From Nyssa sinensis (taxonomy: Eukaryota > Streptophyta > Magnoliopsida > Cornales > Nyssaceae): DNA of 64,000 nucleotides. The position numbers and the translations under genes are program-made. The DNA is taken from contig CM018032.1 of assembly GCA_008638375.1 (NCBI GenBank), positions 36,553,251-36,617,250 on the forward strand. The letters are read 5' to 3'. The notes under the pieces were generated by a model. That model had not been told where the DNA came from. It made no database searches and saw only the letters and a program-made list of their open reading frames with translations. This document shows, piece after piece, positions 23,231-34,895 of this stretch (its first letter is position 1; each line of letters begins with the position of its first letter).

Positions 23231-24939
23231 CTCAAAAAAAAATGTCACTACTAGTCCTTAAAAAAATAAATAACAGCTGTAATTTACGATGTGATTGTGG
23301 CTGTGAATAAGACATGAATGAAGGCAAATCAAAACAGGTACAAGCTGGATGTACTTTTTTTAATGTTAAATGTATTTTAAATTCCAATGTTTGTGCGAAT
23401 TAGTGAATGCTGACAAATCAAGAACACTAATAAGGGCATGTTTGGAAATCTCGTGTTCATAGCAAATTTTTGTTTTTTTTTTTTTGACATGGGTAGGGAA
23501 AACCAATTTGCTACTTGTTTGTATGCACGTTTGTAGTAAAGAATTTATTATGAACACAGGTAAATCACACTCAAGAGAGCTTTAGTCATAACTATTTTTG
23601 TTAGTAAAAAATTATATTTTATTAGAATACTGTACTTAAAAAAAAATTATAGCACTTTAATAAATATTATATTATAAAAATAGTTTGAAACAATTTCAGA
23701 ATCATATAAAATAGATATAAAATTCTCAAAATACTGTAAATACAGAAATAAAAATTAAATAGAAACAAATAGAAATTAGAACTTACAGTTTTTCACGAAA
23801 ATACCAAAAGTAAAGCAATGATGATTGACCAAGGCTAGTGTTTTACACTATGTCCTTATGACAATATCGCCCTCTCACTGGTGCTTTCGAGTTTTCAATG
23901 GCGATTGTCTTCCAAGATACAATGGTTATGCACAATAGATGGAAGCACTCTAATCTTATGTGTACAGTGAACCAAAACTTGTCCTTGAACTTTCTTAATA
24001 TGCAGACTCACAATATGCATGAACTTAATTCTTAAACTCGTGAAACAAAAAATTAAAAAAAATAAAAAAAAACTATATGCATTTTTAAAATTTATTAGAT
24101 GTTCCTTAACTTATTGAAAATGTGAAATTAAATGATAAGGTAGACATTTATTTAGAATTAAGTTTGGATAGTGTTCTTAATTAGATTGATTTAGTATTTT
24201 AGAATTATGAACAAAAAATAATTATAAAGAAAATAGAAATAGAGAAGAAAGTGGGACACCTTTTTATATATGACAGAGCCGAAAAGAAGACAATTAAGCC
24301 AGCTCTGAAATCAAATAATGTTGGGGTAGGATTTTCATTTTTTGGATTTATCGAGGAGGTAAGCTTAGGAGCTTAGGGCTCAAGAATGGATATATGCTTG
24401 GAATGGTTAAGGTTTAAGGCTGATTTTAGTATAAAATTGAAGAATACAACCTGAATTTTCTAATAATATATATACTTGTACTTAAAGTAGCTTACATTAA
24501 AATCAATGTGATTTCACTAATGAATTAATTTTATGATTTATAATCTTTTTTCCATATGTTTCTCCCGGCTTGAAGAAGGCAAATACATTTGAAAGATAAA
24601 TTCAAATAATCAGTTGAGCAAAATATTTTAATTTTAAAAGAAAGAAAAAAAGAGAAAACAAATAAATAGAAAAAAATGTAATATTTAAGAAAAAAAATAT
24701 GTTTCTTGTAGGGAATTTGAATACTTACACACGTATTATTGTGCTTATTTTTTGTTGAATAGGTTGTATCCCTTGAGTTATATATCTATTATATATGCCG
24801 CAACTTCAAATTTTATGAAAATCTACTTAAGAAAAGCGACCTATCTGATTCAAGAAGTTACAACTCCACTAAAAAATTCTTAACTCCAATGATAAAGTAA
24901 ACTACAGTTCCTCTTTCATTAGTCAACTCAATTGATATC

Positions 24940-25498
24940 TGATGTTGTACTTTTTGGTCGGTAGGAGCTCCGAACTCCGTTGCCTGAGAAGCACTCAAAG
25001 AGAAGGATGAGAGAGCCACCAGATTGGCTCCGACGGTAGCCGCTCCGATTCTTAAGTCAATAAAACTGAATTGAAAGACTATAATTGTAAACCAAAGAAT
25101 GAGTATGAATGTAAAGCGTATCTTAGGGTTTAATTTATAGGTTGTGGCTTTCCTAAGTTGATTAGGATTTGGAGCCATGAATATAGAAATTTGATCATCA
25201 GAAAATGGTAGTTACCATGTTAGACACTACACTTAATAGATATCCATAGGTGGCAGTTTCCTTGTTGATGACTGTTTCCTTTTCCTTAACTCGGTAGGAT
25301 ATTTAAGGCGGTGTTGAGTTCTGAACTCTAAGGGATTCCCTGAAGGCCTTGTGCTTAGACCTTTGAGTTCTGAAGGCTAAGCGCCTAAGCCTGCTCTGGA
25401 TAGCTGAGTGTTTGAGTCTGCTCTGGATGGCCAAGCTTTAGTTGGTCTGTAGTCACACGTGTCACATGGAGACTGATCTATCACTTTATGGTATATCA
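24940..25498 (-). mobile_element. Solo LTR of a Tat-like Ty3/gypsy family
   Basis: 559 bases, TG...CA ends, with a perfect 5-bp duplication ATATC at 24935-24939 and 25499-25503. Read on the minus strand it begins TGATATACCATAAAGTGA and ends AAAAAGTACAACATCA. It matches the 5' LTR at 62320-62945 along its length: TGATATACCA at the start, ACACGTGTG, TAAACCCTA then TACGCTTTA in the middle, CGGAGCGGCTACCG and GGAGCCAATC, and AAAAAGT-CA-CATCA at the end. Only one LTR and no internal region remain, the product of recombination between two LTRs. An open frame of about 106 codons on the minus strand inside it (24858-25178) is not considered a gene. Confidence 0.93.
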
Positions 25499-25552
25499 AT
25501 ATCTATATAATTTTTCAATGACTTTTTTGTTCTTGTAGGACCTTCGAACTTA

Positions 25553-25581
25553 CTAATAATAATAATAATAATAATAATAAT
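25553..25581. repeat. (TAA)n microsatellite
   Basis: About nine uninterrupted AAT/TAA triplets, between the solo LTR and the MULE. Confidence 0.9.
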
Positions 25582-25689
25582 CTAAGTACATATTATGAGA
25601 AAGCTTCTCGTATGTTTTTATAGCTAAAAACTTAATGTTATTAATAATTTTATATAGAGTATGTATAAGATGTGTATTTTTATTTTTAA

Positions 25690-25801
25690 GGGTAAATTGC
25701 ATTTTACCCCTCTTGTACTTGGGTCTATGTTCACTTTACTCCCTATATTTTAATATTCTACACTTAATCGCCTGATGATACAACCAAAGTGAAAACGTTG
25801 A
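25690..25801 (+). repeat. MULE left terminal inverted repeat
   Basis: Pairs with 30184-30296. Shared blocks are GGGTAAATTG, CTTGTACTT, TTCACTTTAC, TTTAATATTCTACACTTAA and CAAAGTGAAAACGTT, with about 15-20 mismatches or small gaps in between. Confidence 0.92.
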
Positions 25802-26139
25802 CGTCGTTCATGGAAAATATGACAAGACAAAAAGCCCAATCAGTTATAATCGCAAAATTAGGGCTAAGGCATTCGCTTAACTCAGCAAAACCAACTCAGA
25901 ATTAGTTAAAATTAGAGGGGTTTCAATTGTTGCAATTGTCAAGGGGATAACAACTTGAATTTTGGGGTTGAGTAGTGAGACGAAAACGCACAAGGTATGT
26001 AATTTTTTATTTGTTATTCAAATTTGTTTGTTTCTTTATCGATGAGCTTTAGGAGCTCAAATCTTCTACATTGATCTACATTAGTGATTATTTGCCTTAG
26101 TTTTCTTGTATTTTTTAGTTTGTTTAAATCTTTATATAT

Positions 26140-29122
26140 ATGATTTTTATGCAGAATGATTTGTTCCAAGGTCCATCATGGGGGCACTTTAGTGAGGTCT
26201 CCTTATACAGTATATATAGGTGGAAAAGTAATTTTTTTGACACTTGTGACCTAAACCTGTTATCATATTTTGAGATTCAAGATATGATAATGATACTTGG
26301 ATATTTTAGTAGTGTTTTTATATATTCTAAGGTACCTGACAGTTCTGATTTGGATAGTTGGTTAAAACTATTAAATTCTGATGTGAAAGTAATGGATATG
26401 TTGAAAGAATATGATGGCCTACCTGTTATTGTATTATATGAAGAAAAAGGCGAAGATCCAATTCAAGTTGTAACTAGAGATGGTTGTTTGGTAGCAGGAC
26501 CTAGGCTTAGACTCACATATGGTGAAAAAGGTGATGTTGAACAAGGTTCTAGTGATAGAGTGGGTAATGAAGAATATGGTGGTAGTGATAGGGTGAGAAA
26601 TGAAGAAAATTATGGAACAGGTAGGGTGGTCAATGAAGACAAGGTTAGCAGTGATTATGAAAAAAATAGTGATGATATGAAGACAAGGTTAGCAGTGATT
26701 GTGAAAAAATAGTGATGATGAATCATGGTATGCTGAGAACATCGAAATCAATGATGATGATGATGATATATTGGATTATTGTGAGAATGAAGATTTAGAG
26801 GTTAATGAAGAAGGAACTATTAGTCAACAAAACAAACAAGGAGATTATGGTGAAGATGAGGTGCAATGGGGTTGTGGTGAAGATAAGGTACAAGATTGGT
26901 GGTCAGATACAGGGAAAAATGATGAATTGAAAAGTCCTACACCATCATCAGATGATGATGAATCATTTCATTACCCTAAATTTAATGAAAATGTATACAT
27001 GAGAAAACCTAACTTGAGGTTGAGAATGAAATTTACTAATGCTCAAGTATTTAGAAAAGTTTAAAGGAATGAAATGTTCAAAATGGGCATAATATTAAGT
27101 GCATAAAAAATGAGAATGCAAGAATAACTACAGTATGTAAGCAAGAGTGTGGTTGGAGGATTTATGCTTCCCCTATTTAAGAGAAAAAGACATTTCAAAT
27201 AAAGTCTTTGAATCCTAGTCACACATGTGGAAGAATTTATGATAACCATCTTGTCAAGTCTAGATGCTTATCCCCAAAGTACCTAGAGTAGATTAGAGAT
27301 GATCCAATATGGAATAGTACAACTATGCAAAGGATAACGAATAGAGATTTGATGGAGAGTGTTAGTAGGAACCAAGTTTATAGGGTTAAAAGGAAGGCAA
27401 ATGAAGTAATTGAAGGGTGATCACAACAAGTAATATGCTGGACTTTGGGATTATTGTGAGTCAGTGAAGAAACATAACTCAGGCAGTTGCTTCAAATTGA
27501 AATTAGAAAGGCCTACCCTTGATTTATTTCCTATTTTTTAAGATTGTCTATGAGGTTTGGAACCCAAAATTAAGGATTTATTGTAGGTTGTAAACCAATA
27601 ATAGGTCTTGATGGATGTCATTTGAGTGGTGTGTATGGTGGTTAGCAATTCCTAGCTGCAATTGGTAGGGACAAAAATGACAATATGTTTCCCATTGATA
27701 TGGCAGTTGTAGAGGTAGAAGCAAAAGATTCATGGTCTTGGTTTATGACTAAACTTATGTATGATATTGGAAGGGTGGAGGATATGGGTTGGACTTTTAT
27801 TTCAAATAGACAAAAGGGATTAGTTGAAACATTTGATGAGCTTCTTCCATCAGCTGATCACATATTTTATCTAAGGCATATGCATTCCAACTTTAGAATG
27901 ACATTTAGAGGGAAAGAATTAAAAGATTTGATGTGGAAGGCAACTTCAAATTGCTTTGTTAGAGAATTTGATTGGTATATGGGTGAAATACAGAAAATTG
28001 AATCCAAGGCATATAATTGGTTAAAGAAAATAAATCCAACCTTGTGGGTAAGATCACATTTCAGTAGTAGAAGTAAATGTGAAATTTTAGTGAATAACAT
28101 GAATGAGTGCTTCAATGGTTACATCTTGAAGGCAAAGGATAAACCCATAGTTAGTATGGTTAATTGGATTAAGAGAAAACTCATGAACATAATTCAACTA
28201 AAAAGATAGGGCATTGAGAAGTATAACGGTCCTATTTGTCAAAAAATACAATACACATTAGAAAACATTAAATAGCAGTCAAAAAATTGTTTTCCTAGTT
28301 GGGTAGGGGCTATGAAGTTTGAAGTTGATTGTTTTAATACAACTCATGTTATGGATTTAGAGGTCGAGACTTGCAGTTGCAGGAAATGAGATCTTACTGG
28401 TATTCCTTGCAAACATATAACAAGTGTTTTACAATTGCATAAGAAACATGAATTTGTCTATAATTGGTATAACAATGAGAGATATACGCAGGCTTATTCT
28501 GTCATGATTTACCTTGTTCCTGGTTAACATAATTGGATAGCGACTGGTTTGCATCCAATAATGCCTCATCTTATTAGAAGACAACCAGGGAGGCCAAAAA
28601 AGTTGAGGAGAAGAGATCCTGAAGAGCCTAGTAATCCTTACAAAGTTTCAAGGAAGATTATAATATTATTAGGAAATCTAACAAGTTGATTCCTAAATGC
28701 AGGTTTCCAGTAATAAGACACATACCAATTCTGATTTGAATCAAATAATTCAACAGCTAAATCCTTCAAATGTTGGTTCCATGATTTAGGTTTATATGAT
28801 GTGTGATAATTTTGTGGTTTTGTAGGGTAAAACTCAAGGTTTCACTTCATCTAAACAATCAATAGAACAACAAGAAGTAACCCACAAAAGCAACCAACCA
28901 ACCCCACAACCAGCTTCTCCTATGCCCACAAGAATGACATCTACACAACCTGCTTCTCCAATGCCTACTAGAATGTCTACAAGAATGGCTTCCACACAAC
29001 CACCAACTAAGTTGCCATGTTTTGGTGGCCAAGGAGTTGGGGTGGGTCAGAAGCAACAGACTCAAAAACAAAATAAAAATATAAGGGTGTCAAGTGAATC
29101 AAACATGAGTTTTTTTGTATAA
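26140..29122 (+). pseudogene. MULE transposase, broken, catalytic Asp lost
   Basis: Would cut and paste the element. Parts in order: an N-terminal PB1-like MULE domain (26150-26460; WGHFSEVSLY, LLSYFEIQDM, LKEYDGLPVIVLYEE); a Gly/Asp/Glu-rich acidic stretch (26470-26960); a Mutator DNA-binding zinc domain relic (about 26970-27250; VYMRKPNLRLRMKFTNAQVF, then SHTCGRIYDNHL); the DDE core (about 27580-28210; IGLDGCHL holds the first Asp; PTLWVRSHFSSRSKCEIL and NNMNECFNGYIL follow); a SWIM zinc finger (about 28345-28420; CSCRK, then GIPCKH); and a Ser/Thr/Pro/Gln-rich tail after a possible intron (28690-28826), ending SNMSFFV. The residue expected to be the second catalytic Asp (FISNRQKGL, 27805-27807) is Asn. 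In-frame stops at 26710, 27062, 27418, 28207 and 28387, the last at the expected Trp of the SWIM finger, plus frameshifts confirm it is dead. Confidence 0.88.
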
Positions 29123-29517
29123 AAAGTTTCTTTTTGGGACTTTTCTTTGGCCTTAACAATATGTTTTTATGTATGAACAATGTGTTTCTGTATGAATATT
29201 ATATATAAACAATGTGTTTCTGTATGAATGACATGTGTATGAATGTTATGATTTTATGTTCCATTGGCTCAAATATTTACTCATGTTACTTAGTAAAACA
29301 ATAAGTACACAAATATACAACCAATTGAACAACTCCAAAGTAACAAAAGTTTTCATTGGTCATTCATTCATATTTAAAAATTACATTGTTTTTCAACAAC
29401 TCCAACTTAACCAAAATTTATACAAAATAACCCAAATATAACTAAAGCCCCAACATATAACCAAAATTTATACTACTTCCCTAAACAACCAAAAAAAAAA
29501 AAATCCAACCTTTTTTG

Positions 29518-30013
29518 TTACATTTGGTCACCTATTCTTCCTAAGAACCACAGAAAAACAAACAACACCCATGAAACAACTAAAGCCCTAGAGTATAATT
29601 GTTGCCTTTGACGAGTAGTTATTAGGTCCCCTTTCAAAGCATTTTTTTTAATTAGCCTAAGGATTACTTCCCTAGCTCGTTCGCACATTGGAGGGTCGAT
29701 TTATGTAAAGTACCCACAATTTTTAATAATCTGCAAAATTACACCACTTCATTCTCAAAGTACCCACATCGATATAATTTATGAGTATTTCAAATTAAAT
29801 TAAAAAATTATCCACGAAAGAACTTACCCCATAATTTACACATCCATAAAACCTCATTTTATAATTTATGGTTGTCGAAGCAGTTTTGGGGGTTGTTCGA
29901 GCTCTACAATAGCAAACACAAAAAATAGCTTGAATTAGTTGACCTAATTGGTAACATTCCATTGCTTCAGACGATTGAGACATGGACGATGCTTGCGATT
30001 GAGCTTGAGACAT
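29518..30013 (-). pseudogene. GRF zinc-finger gene inside the MULE (two exons, one stop)
   Basis: Convergent to the transposase, starting near the right TIR. Exon 1 (30013-29828) encodes MSQAQSQASSMSQSSEAM... then CYCRARTTPKTAS and MRFYGC, the first half of a GRF-type zinc finger. A GT/AG intron (29731-29827) keeps phase. Exon 2 (29730-29518) continues NCGYF, a TAA stop where a Trp is expected, then IDPPMCERAREVI, a basic helix, and a hydrophobic C-terminus (ALVVSWVLFVFLWFL) that looks like one membrane helix, ending at a TAA. Small plant GRF-finger proteins with a coiled coil and C-terminal membrane helix are common near transposons; their job is poorly known. An in-frame start further upstream (30172) would run into the TIR, so I prefer the Met at 30013. 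Confidence 0.75.
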
Positions 30014-30183
30014 TATGGTGTGTTGGTTTTTCTTTTTCTGAGAAGTTGCAAATCTCTTTAATGGTGAATGGCTTAGATTGGTGTTATAATGAGATGGAAG
30101 GGTAATAGTGGAATTCTTTGGGCAGGAAAAACAAAACAGAACTCCTACACTGCTATTCTGGTGTGTATACAATATAACAAACC

Positions 30184-30296
30184 TAACGTTTTCACTTTGA
30201 TCGTAACATTAGGGGGGGTTAAGTGTAGAATATTAAAGTATAGGGAGGTAAAGTGAATATGGGCCTAAGTACAAGGGGGTAAAGTACAATTTACCC
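30184..30296 (-). repeat. MULE right terminal inverted repeat
   Basis: Read on the minus strand it begins GGGTAAATTGTACTTTACCC and ends with GAAAACGTT, pairing with 25690-25801. The probable promoter of the GRF-finger gene lies within or next to it. Confidence 0.92.
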
Positions 30297-30305
30297 TATT
30301 TTTAA

Positions 30306-31059
30306 ATAATAAAATAATAAATTATTCTATAAAATAATTATTCAAAAAATTAGTAATAACAAAAATTATTAATCTATTGAATAGGATTGGCTTTAGTCGG
30401 ATGAGATCGAAATTCAATTTTATTCCCACAGTGTATGTGTATAATTCTTAAATAATAGAAACACACATACATGGAATAAAATATATAATTAAATTTGACC
30501 TCTTTATAATTTAAACAATAGAAATATATTTTGTACCTATTAATTAAATTAGATTTTTGACTTATGAAGAATATTTCTATTAATTTTCAAAATATGGGGG
30601 ATCATGTAAAAATTGAATAAAATTATAGTAGGTTTCTCTAATTTTAATCAATAAGTAGTAGGCTGGGGGTTTGGCCGAATTTTTTCTCTCTATATAACAA
30701 GGGAAAATCATAGTGTTTTAGAGCTAAAATAAGGTGTTTCATGTTCCTAGCATCTAAAATGGGTGAATTGAAAGAACTATGCGACTTTGATTCTGTTCTC
30801 TAAACAGATACATAGGAAGTTTTCAGGCCTGAGTTCACATTTCTTTTCTTGCTTTCGTAGCCTAATTCGTCACCTTTTATCACTCTTGATAGAAGTAAGT
30901 GGAAGAAAGTGTATTGGAGACCTACATGAATCCGGTTCCAATTTCAAAGTAGATATACACTATTTTCTTTTTTGTACTTTGCGTTTTATTATTTTTATTT
31001 TACTTATTATTTAAGTGCCTCTTTTTTTTCTACTCATTTTCTTTTATACTTTTTTCTTA
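30306..31059. other. Unannotated AT-rich DNA
   Basis: No gene, repeat boundary or RNA feature recognised. A 75-codon open frame at 30787-31014 is hydrophobic, matches nothing I know, and has no supporting context. Confidence 0.45.
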
Positions 31060-31064
31060 ATAAG

Positions 31065-32660
31065 TGTTGCCCAGATATTTACTCTAGAGGAGGAGGGGGT
31101 GAATAGGGTGTATTGAAAATATTAATTTCTTTTCAGAGCTTTAAAAATGAAAGCTGTAAATGCACAATAAATAAACAAGAGAGAGAGAGAGAGAGCAAAC
31201 ACAACAGTTTAATGAGGTTCGAAAAACTTCCTACGTTATCGACTCAAGCATCACCATTTGAGTTTTTTCACCATTTTGACCTCCATGTAGGTGGAGACCA
31301 AACCTTTACAAAGCGAAAATCTCAACCCTCTTATCTTAGCAAAATATACCATTTTGCCTCACCGGGTAGCACCTATCCACAACTCTTAACGCAATGAGAT
31401 GATAAAAAGATGTTTACCAAATACACTATTTTCTAAAGTAGTTTTGGTGCAATAAAATGTTCACTCTTTATGGATAGATGAGGTGTACGCTCTAAGTATT
31501 TAAGATGAGTATAACTTTCAGATCTATATTTGGAAGATGTTAAATATAAAGTCATAAACAAAGATGTGAAAGTGTAAGCTTGTAAGAGATAACTTAAAAA
31601 GTCTTAGAAAACCTCTATTTATAGGCCTTTAAAGAATATGTCTGTTGCTTTTTTAAAAGGGCCGTTTCCCCCTAATTTTTGTTTGTTTAAAATTTGAATT
31701 TGTGACTGCCAAATTGACAGAATGAGTCAACTAGTTGACTGCAATAAGGACTGGTCAACTGATTTGTCCAGAGAGTTTGCGGTTCATTTGGTTAAGAACA
31801 ATCAGTCGACTGGTTCTTTAGATCAGTTGACTAGTTCTATTTGTATACTATTTTACCTTTGAGAAATGGTTGACTGATATTTCCTTTAAGTCGACTAATT
31901 TGGATAGTATGTTCAGGCAATACATCAAAATGGTTACTTAGTTGACTGGTTCTATAAATCAGTCGATTAGTTTGTTTGTACACTAATTTGCCTTAAAAGA
32001 TAGTCGACTGATTATATTTGGAGGTCAACTGATTTGAGTAGTGAGTCTTCAAGCTGTTTTATAAAACATCACTCAGTCGATTAGATCCATGGATCAGTTG
32101 ACTAGTTTGATAAATATAAAAATAAGCTATTAAGAATCAATTAACTAGTTTCATGAACTGGTTAACTGGTTTAGATAGTGAGAGTCTTCTACTTTATTTT
32201 TCTTATAACACTTTTATCAAAACAATTTTATCTTTCAAAACTTAAGGTATAGCAATGTTTTGTTTTAAAAAATCACTTGAGGTTAGTTTTTAGATGATCA
32301 TTTTAAATAGTAAAACTTTATGACCGATGATCAATCTAATCTTACGTCACTCAAAATCCAAAACCCAACATAAGAAAAATGAAAGTCTTCACTTAACTTG
32401 AATCCTTGGGCTTGAGTGTGTCTAGTTGCTTGAGTCATTAAGAGAGCATTCCACTTGTTTTAATATTTGTTTTGAAGCATATTCTTGAGCGAAATCTTTT
32501 AGCTTGAATGAACTTTTGTCATTCATTTGGTTAGCAATCTTCTTTGACCTAAATGACCTATTTGCATTGTCACTTGGATAAAATATTAGTCAATTGGATA
32601 ATGTTTTGTGATCATCAAAATTATTGAGATGTCCTTGGTTGAAAACCTTTAAGGCTAATA
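31065..32660 (+). mobile_element. Solo LTR, Copia-like family A (copy 1)
   Basis: Starts TGTTGCCCAGATATTTACT and ends AACCTTTAAGGCTAATA (CA decayed to TA). Flanks ATAAG (31060-31064) and ATACG (32661-32665) match at 4 of 5 bases, a decayed duplication. It aligns along its length with 39090-40545: GGGGGTGAATAGGGT, GCAAACACAACA, AACTTCCTACGT, TTTATAGG-CTTTAAAGAATAT, and CGTTGAAAACCTTTAAGG-like ends. Within 31737-32175 it contains about 14 copies of a GTCGACTG/GTCAACTG motif, often in closely spaced pairs. The GGGGGGTGAATAG block near the start resembles LTRs of Copia SIRE-type elements; this lineage call is weak. An open frame at 31113-31397 is a by-product. Confidence 0.65.
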
Positions 32661-33350
32661 ATACGAAAGCTTTGTGGATTAACATTGAGGCCGGCTTATT
32701 CGGATCGAACAGAATGGGTGGCTAACACATTCCTATTCCATACCTTATGCCCCGAATTTAGGATCTTTTTTCTTTGGTTATATGCAGATTAGTGATTTAT
32801 ATTTTCTTTAACCTATGTCAAGGGATTTAGATTGTAACTAGGACTTAAAGCGATACAATATTTTATTTTTTTTGGTCCTTTTGCAATGTGTTCACTTTGA
32901 TGGTTGTAACGAGTTTACTTGTTTAAGTGTCCAAAACAAGTTTGCACCTCCTCTCATTTTTTTTTACATCTTTTGGATGTTCATTTCCACCTTTAGGAAA
33001 ATGGGACAACTTGTCCGTCCAAATACCAATGTGGTTTTTTCGACAATGATGCTCACAACATCATTAAAATTTCTTAATGTATTTTGCGTCTCAAATCAAA
33101 TTGTGTTATCTCGTAGCTTACACTAGACCCGAATAAATTATTAAAATTAAATTTTAGGTTTGCATTATCATATTTATTAGTAACAAATTGATTTCACAAT
33201 TGATTTTACTCATTATCATTTAATTAATTATATGGTCATAATTAAGACTAGAAAATTGTCAAAATAATTTTTGATAATTTCTTGATTTGTTACATTCTCC
33301 ACCCCTTAATTATAAGAATTTTGTATTCGAAATTTCAATTATATCTAATC
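32661..33350. other. AT-rich DNA with a possible gypsy 3'-end remnant
   Basis: At about 33285-33340 the sequence TTACATTCTCCACCCC...AAGAATTTTGTATTCGAAATT resembles the LTR end, purine tract and following bases of the Tekay element (11024-11065), in the same orientation. No LTR or coding partner is found around it, so I treat it as a possible relic. An 84-codon open frame (32872-33126) matches nothing I recognise. Confidence 0.3.
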
Positions 33351-33407
33351 AATATAGATGGAATATTACCAAATTTCCCTTTGGTAAATTACCGTATCGC
33401 TACAGTT

Positions 33408-33800
33408 TAATTAAAATTGAAATTTTTAGAGGGACTTCTGATTGATTTGTGCATTTTTGAGTGGTGTAAAATTTTAGAAATATTAATCCGATAAAGACAT
33501 TCATTTATTTATTCAAATTATTAAATTTATTACAAGTCTTTTAAATTGAACAAAACTCCTTAATTGAAGTGACTAACCAATAAAAATTAATTAAAGATGA
33601 GAGTTCAGTTAAAATTTGAAGATTTAGAGAGACTCCTAAGTTAATGGTATAAGTTCAATTAAAATTGGAATTTTTAGAGACACTCCTAAATTATGGTATT
33701 AATTTTAGAAAGATTAACCTGATAAGCACATCAATTTGTTTATTTAAATTATTAAATTTATTACAAGTCTAAACTATACAAAATTAATTTAATTTTAATA
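33408..33800. repeat. Diverged direct duplication, period about 231 bp
   Basis: Two copies of a ~130-base AT-rich block (TTAATTAAAATTG-AATTTTTAGAG ... AAATTATTAAATTTATTACAAGTCT); the last block begins at 33515 and 33746. Several substitutions and small gaps separate the copies. Confidence 0.7.
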
Positions 33801-34850
33801 GAACTCTCCTTAATTAAAACTTAAACATAATTTAATTTTAATAAAACTATCCTTAATTAAAATCCAAACGTGAGTGTCCCTACTTAAAACAACTAACTTC
33901 AATGAAAAACGTAAAAGTTAAAAAAAATGTAAAAAAAAAAAAAAATTCAAAAAACTAAAAAAAAAAATTCAAAATGGTGTTTTTGTCAAAAACAAAAATG
34001 TAAAACGCTTTCTGAAATAATATCATACTTTTTTTTTTAAAGAAAAAATGAAGCGTTGAATCCATCACCTTCTCTTTAAAAATGACATGATTGACAAACT
34101 GGACTAAGACCCAGTTGGTTAGATAATATCCTACTTTTATATATAAGTATAAATATAGATATAGGTTATGTATACAAGTATATATAAGAAAGTCATTAAC
34201 ACACATTTTGAATAAATATTTTTGACTCAATAAACCAAATTGACAGGGTCAATCAACACAATGATATATATATATATATATATATAATGCAAATAATTAA
34301 CTATAAAATTATGTATTCTTTTCTCATGTATCTACTCAACTCGTCAATCAATTTTTTTTTTGTGTCATGTGGCACACTATCTCCATGCAGCTGAAAAACA
34401 CCTCCTATTAAAGATGTCCACTAGCGGGGCAGGCTAGCTATAGAAAGAATGTACTCTGTAACCCTTTTTTGAGTCCATATGTATCAATACTGCAGTTGTC
34501 AATAATTCCATGCTTATTGACTGGAGTCAGATTGCTAAGCAAGCCAAGGTTGAGCAACAAGCAGCTAATGAAATTCTGCACTACACACTCCTAACAATAT
34601 GTTAATATAGACCATTCTAAGAATTAGATTTTACTTGGGTTTTGTGTTGTGAGTACCGAGTTGTGAGAACTTATTACATAGTACTGGACTAATGACTAAG
34701 TCAATGGTTCCCGACCACACGTAAATCTCAACAAAAATTACTTATTATCTCTTACAAATTCAAAATGTTATACACATGATAATTTGTAATTGACCGAGAC
34801 AATTAGTTCGGAACGTATAATAAATTTTTCTGAGTTGTGTGGAACTCTTG

Positions 34851-34895
<45 letters not shown>

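Larger units (their letters stand above)
20416..24934. other. Gene-empty AT-rich DNA with microsatellites
   Basis: No coding region on either strand could be supported. It holds several microsatellites ((TG)n/(GA)n at 22040-22148, (TG)n(TA)n at about 22350-22390, (TA)n(CA)n at about 22826-22864) and a short 32-bp tandem repeat at 23141. A short piece around 22640-22770 has higher GC content and a few open codons but matches nothing I know. Confidence 0.5.
25690..30296 (+). mobile_element. Complete Mutator-like element (MULE) with long TIRs
   Basis: 4607 bases flanked by a perfect 9-bp duplication TATTTTTAA (25681-25689 and 30297-30305), the Mutator signature length. The ends are inverted repeats of about 112 bases beginning GGGTAAATTG. 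Inside are a MULE transposase relic reading rightward (26140-29122) and a GRF zinc-finger gene reading leftward from the right end (30013 to 29518), so the two genes converge. Both are broken; the copy could be mobile only if another element supplied transposase. Confidence 0.95.

Noticed and set aside
24858..25178. 106-codon open frame, minus strand
   Set aside because: It lies across the end of a solo LTR, is not shared as an intact frame by the related LTR at 62320, and matches no protein family.
31113..31397. 94-codon frame and its counterpart at 39179-39382 with similar translation
   Set aside because: The similarity is explained by DNA homology of the two solo LTRs; no frame conservation beyond that.
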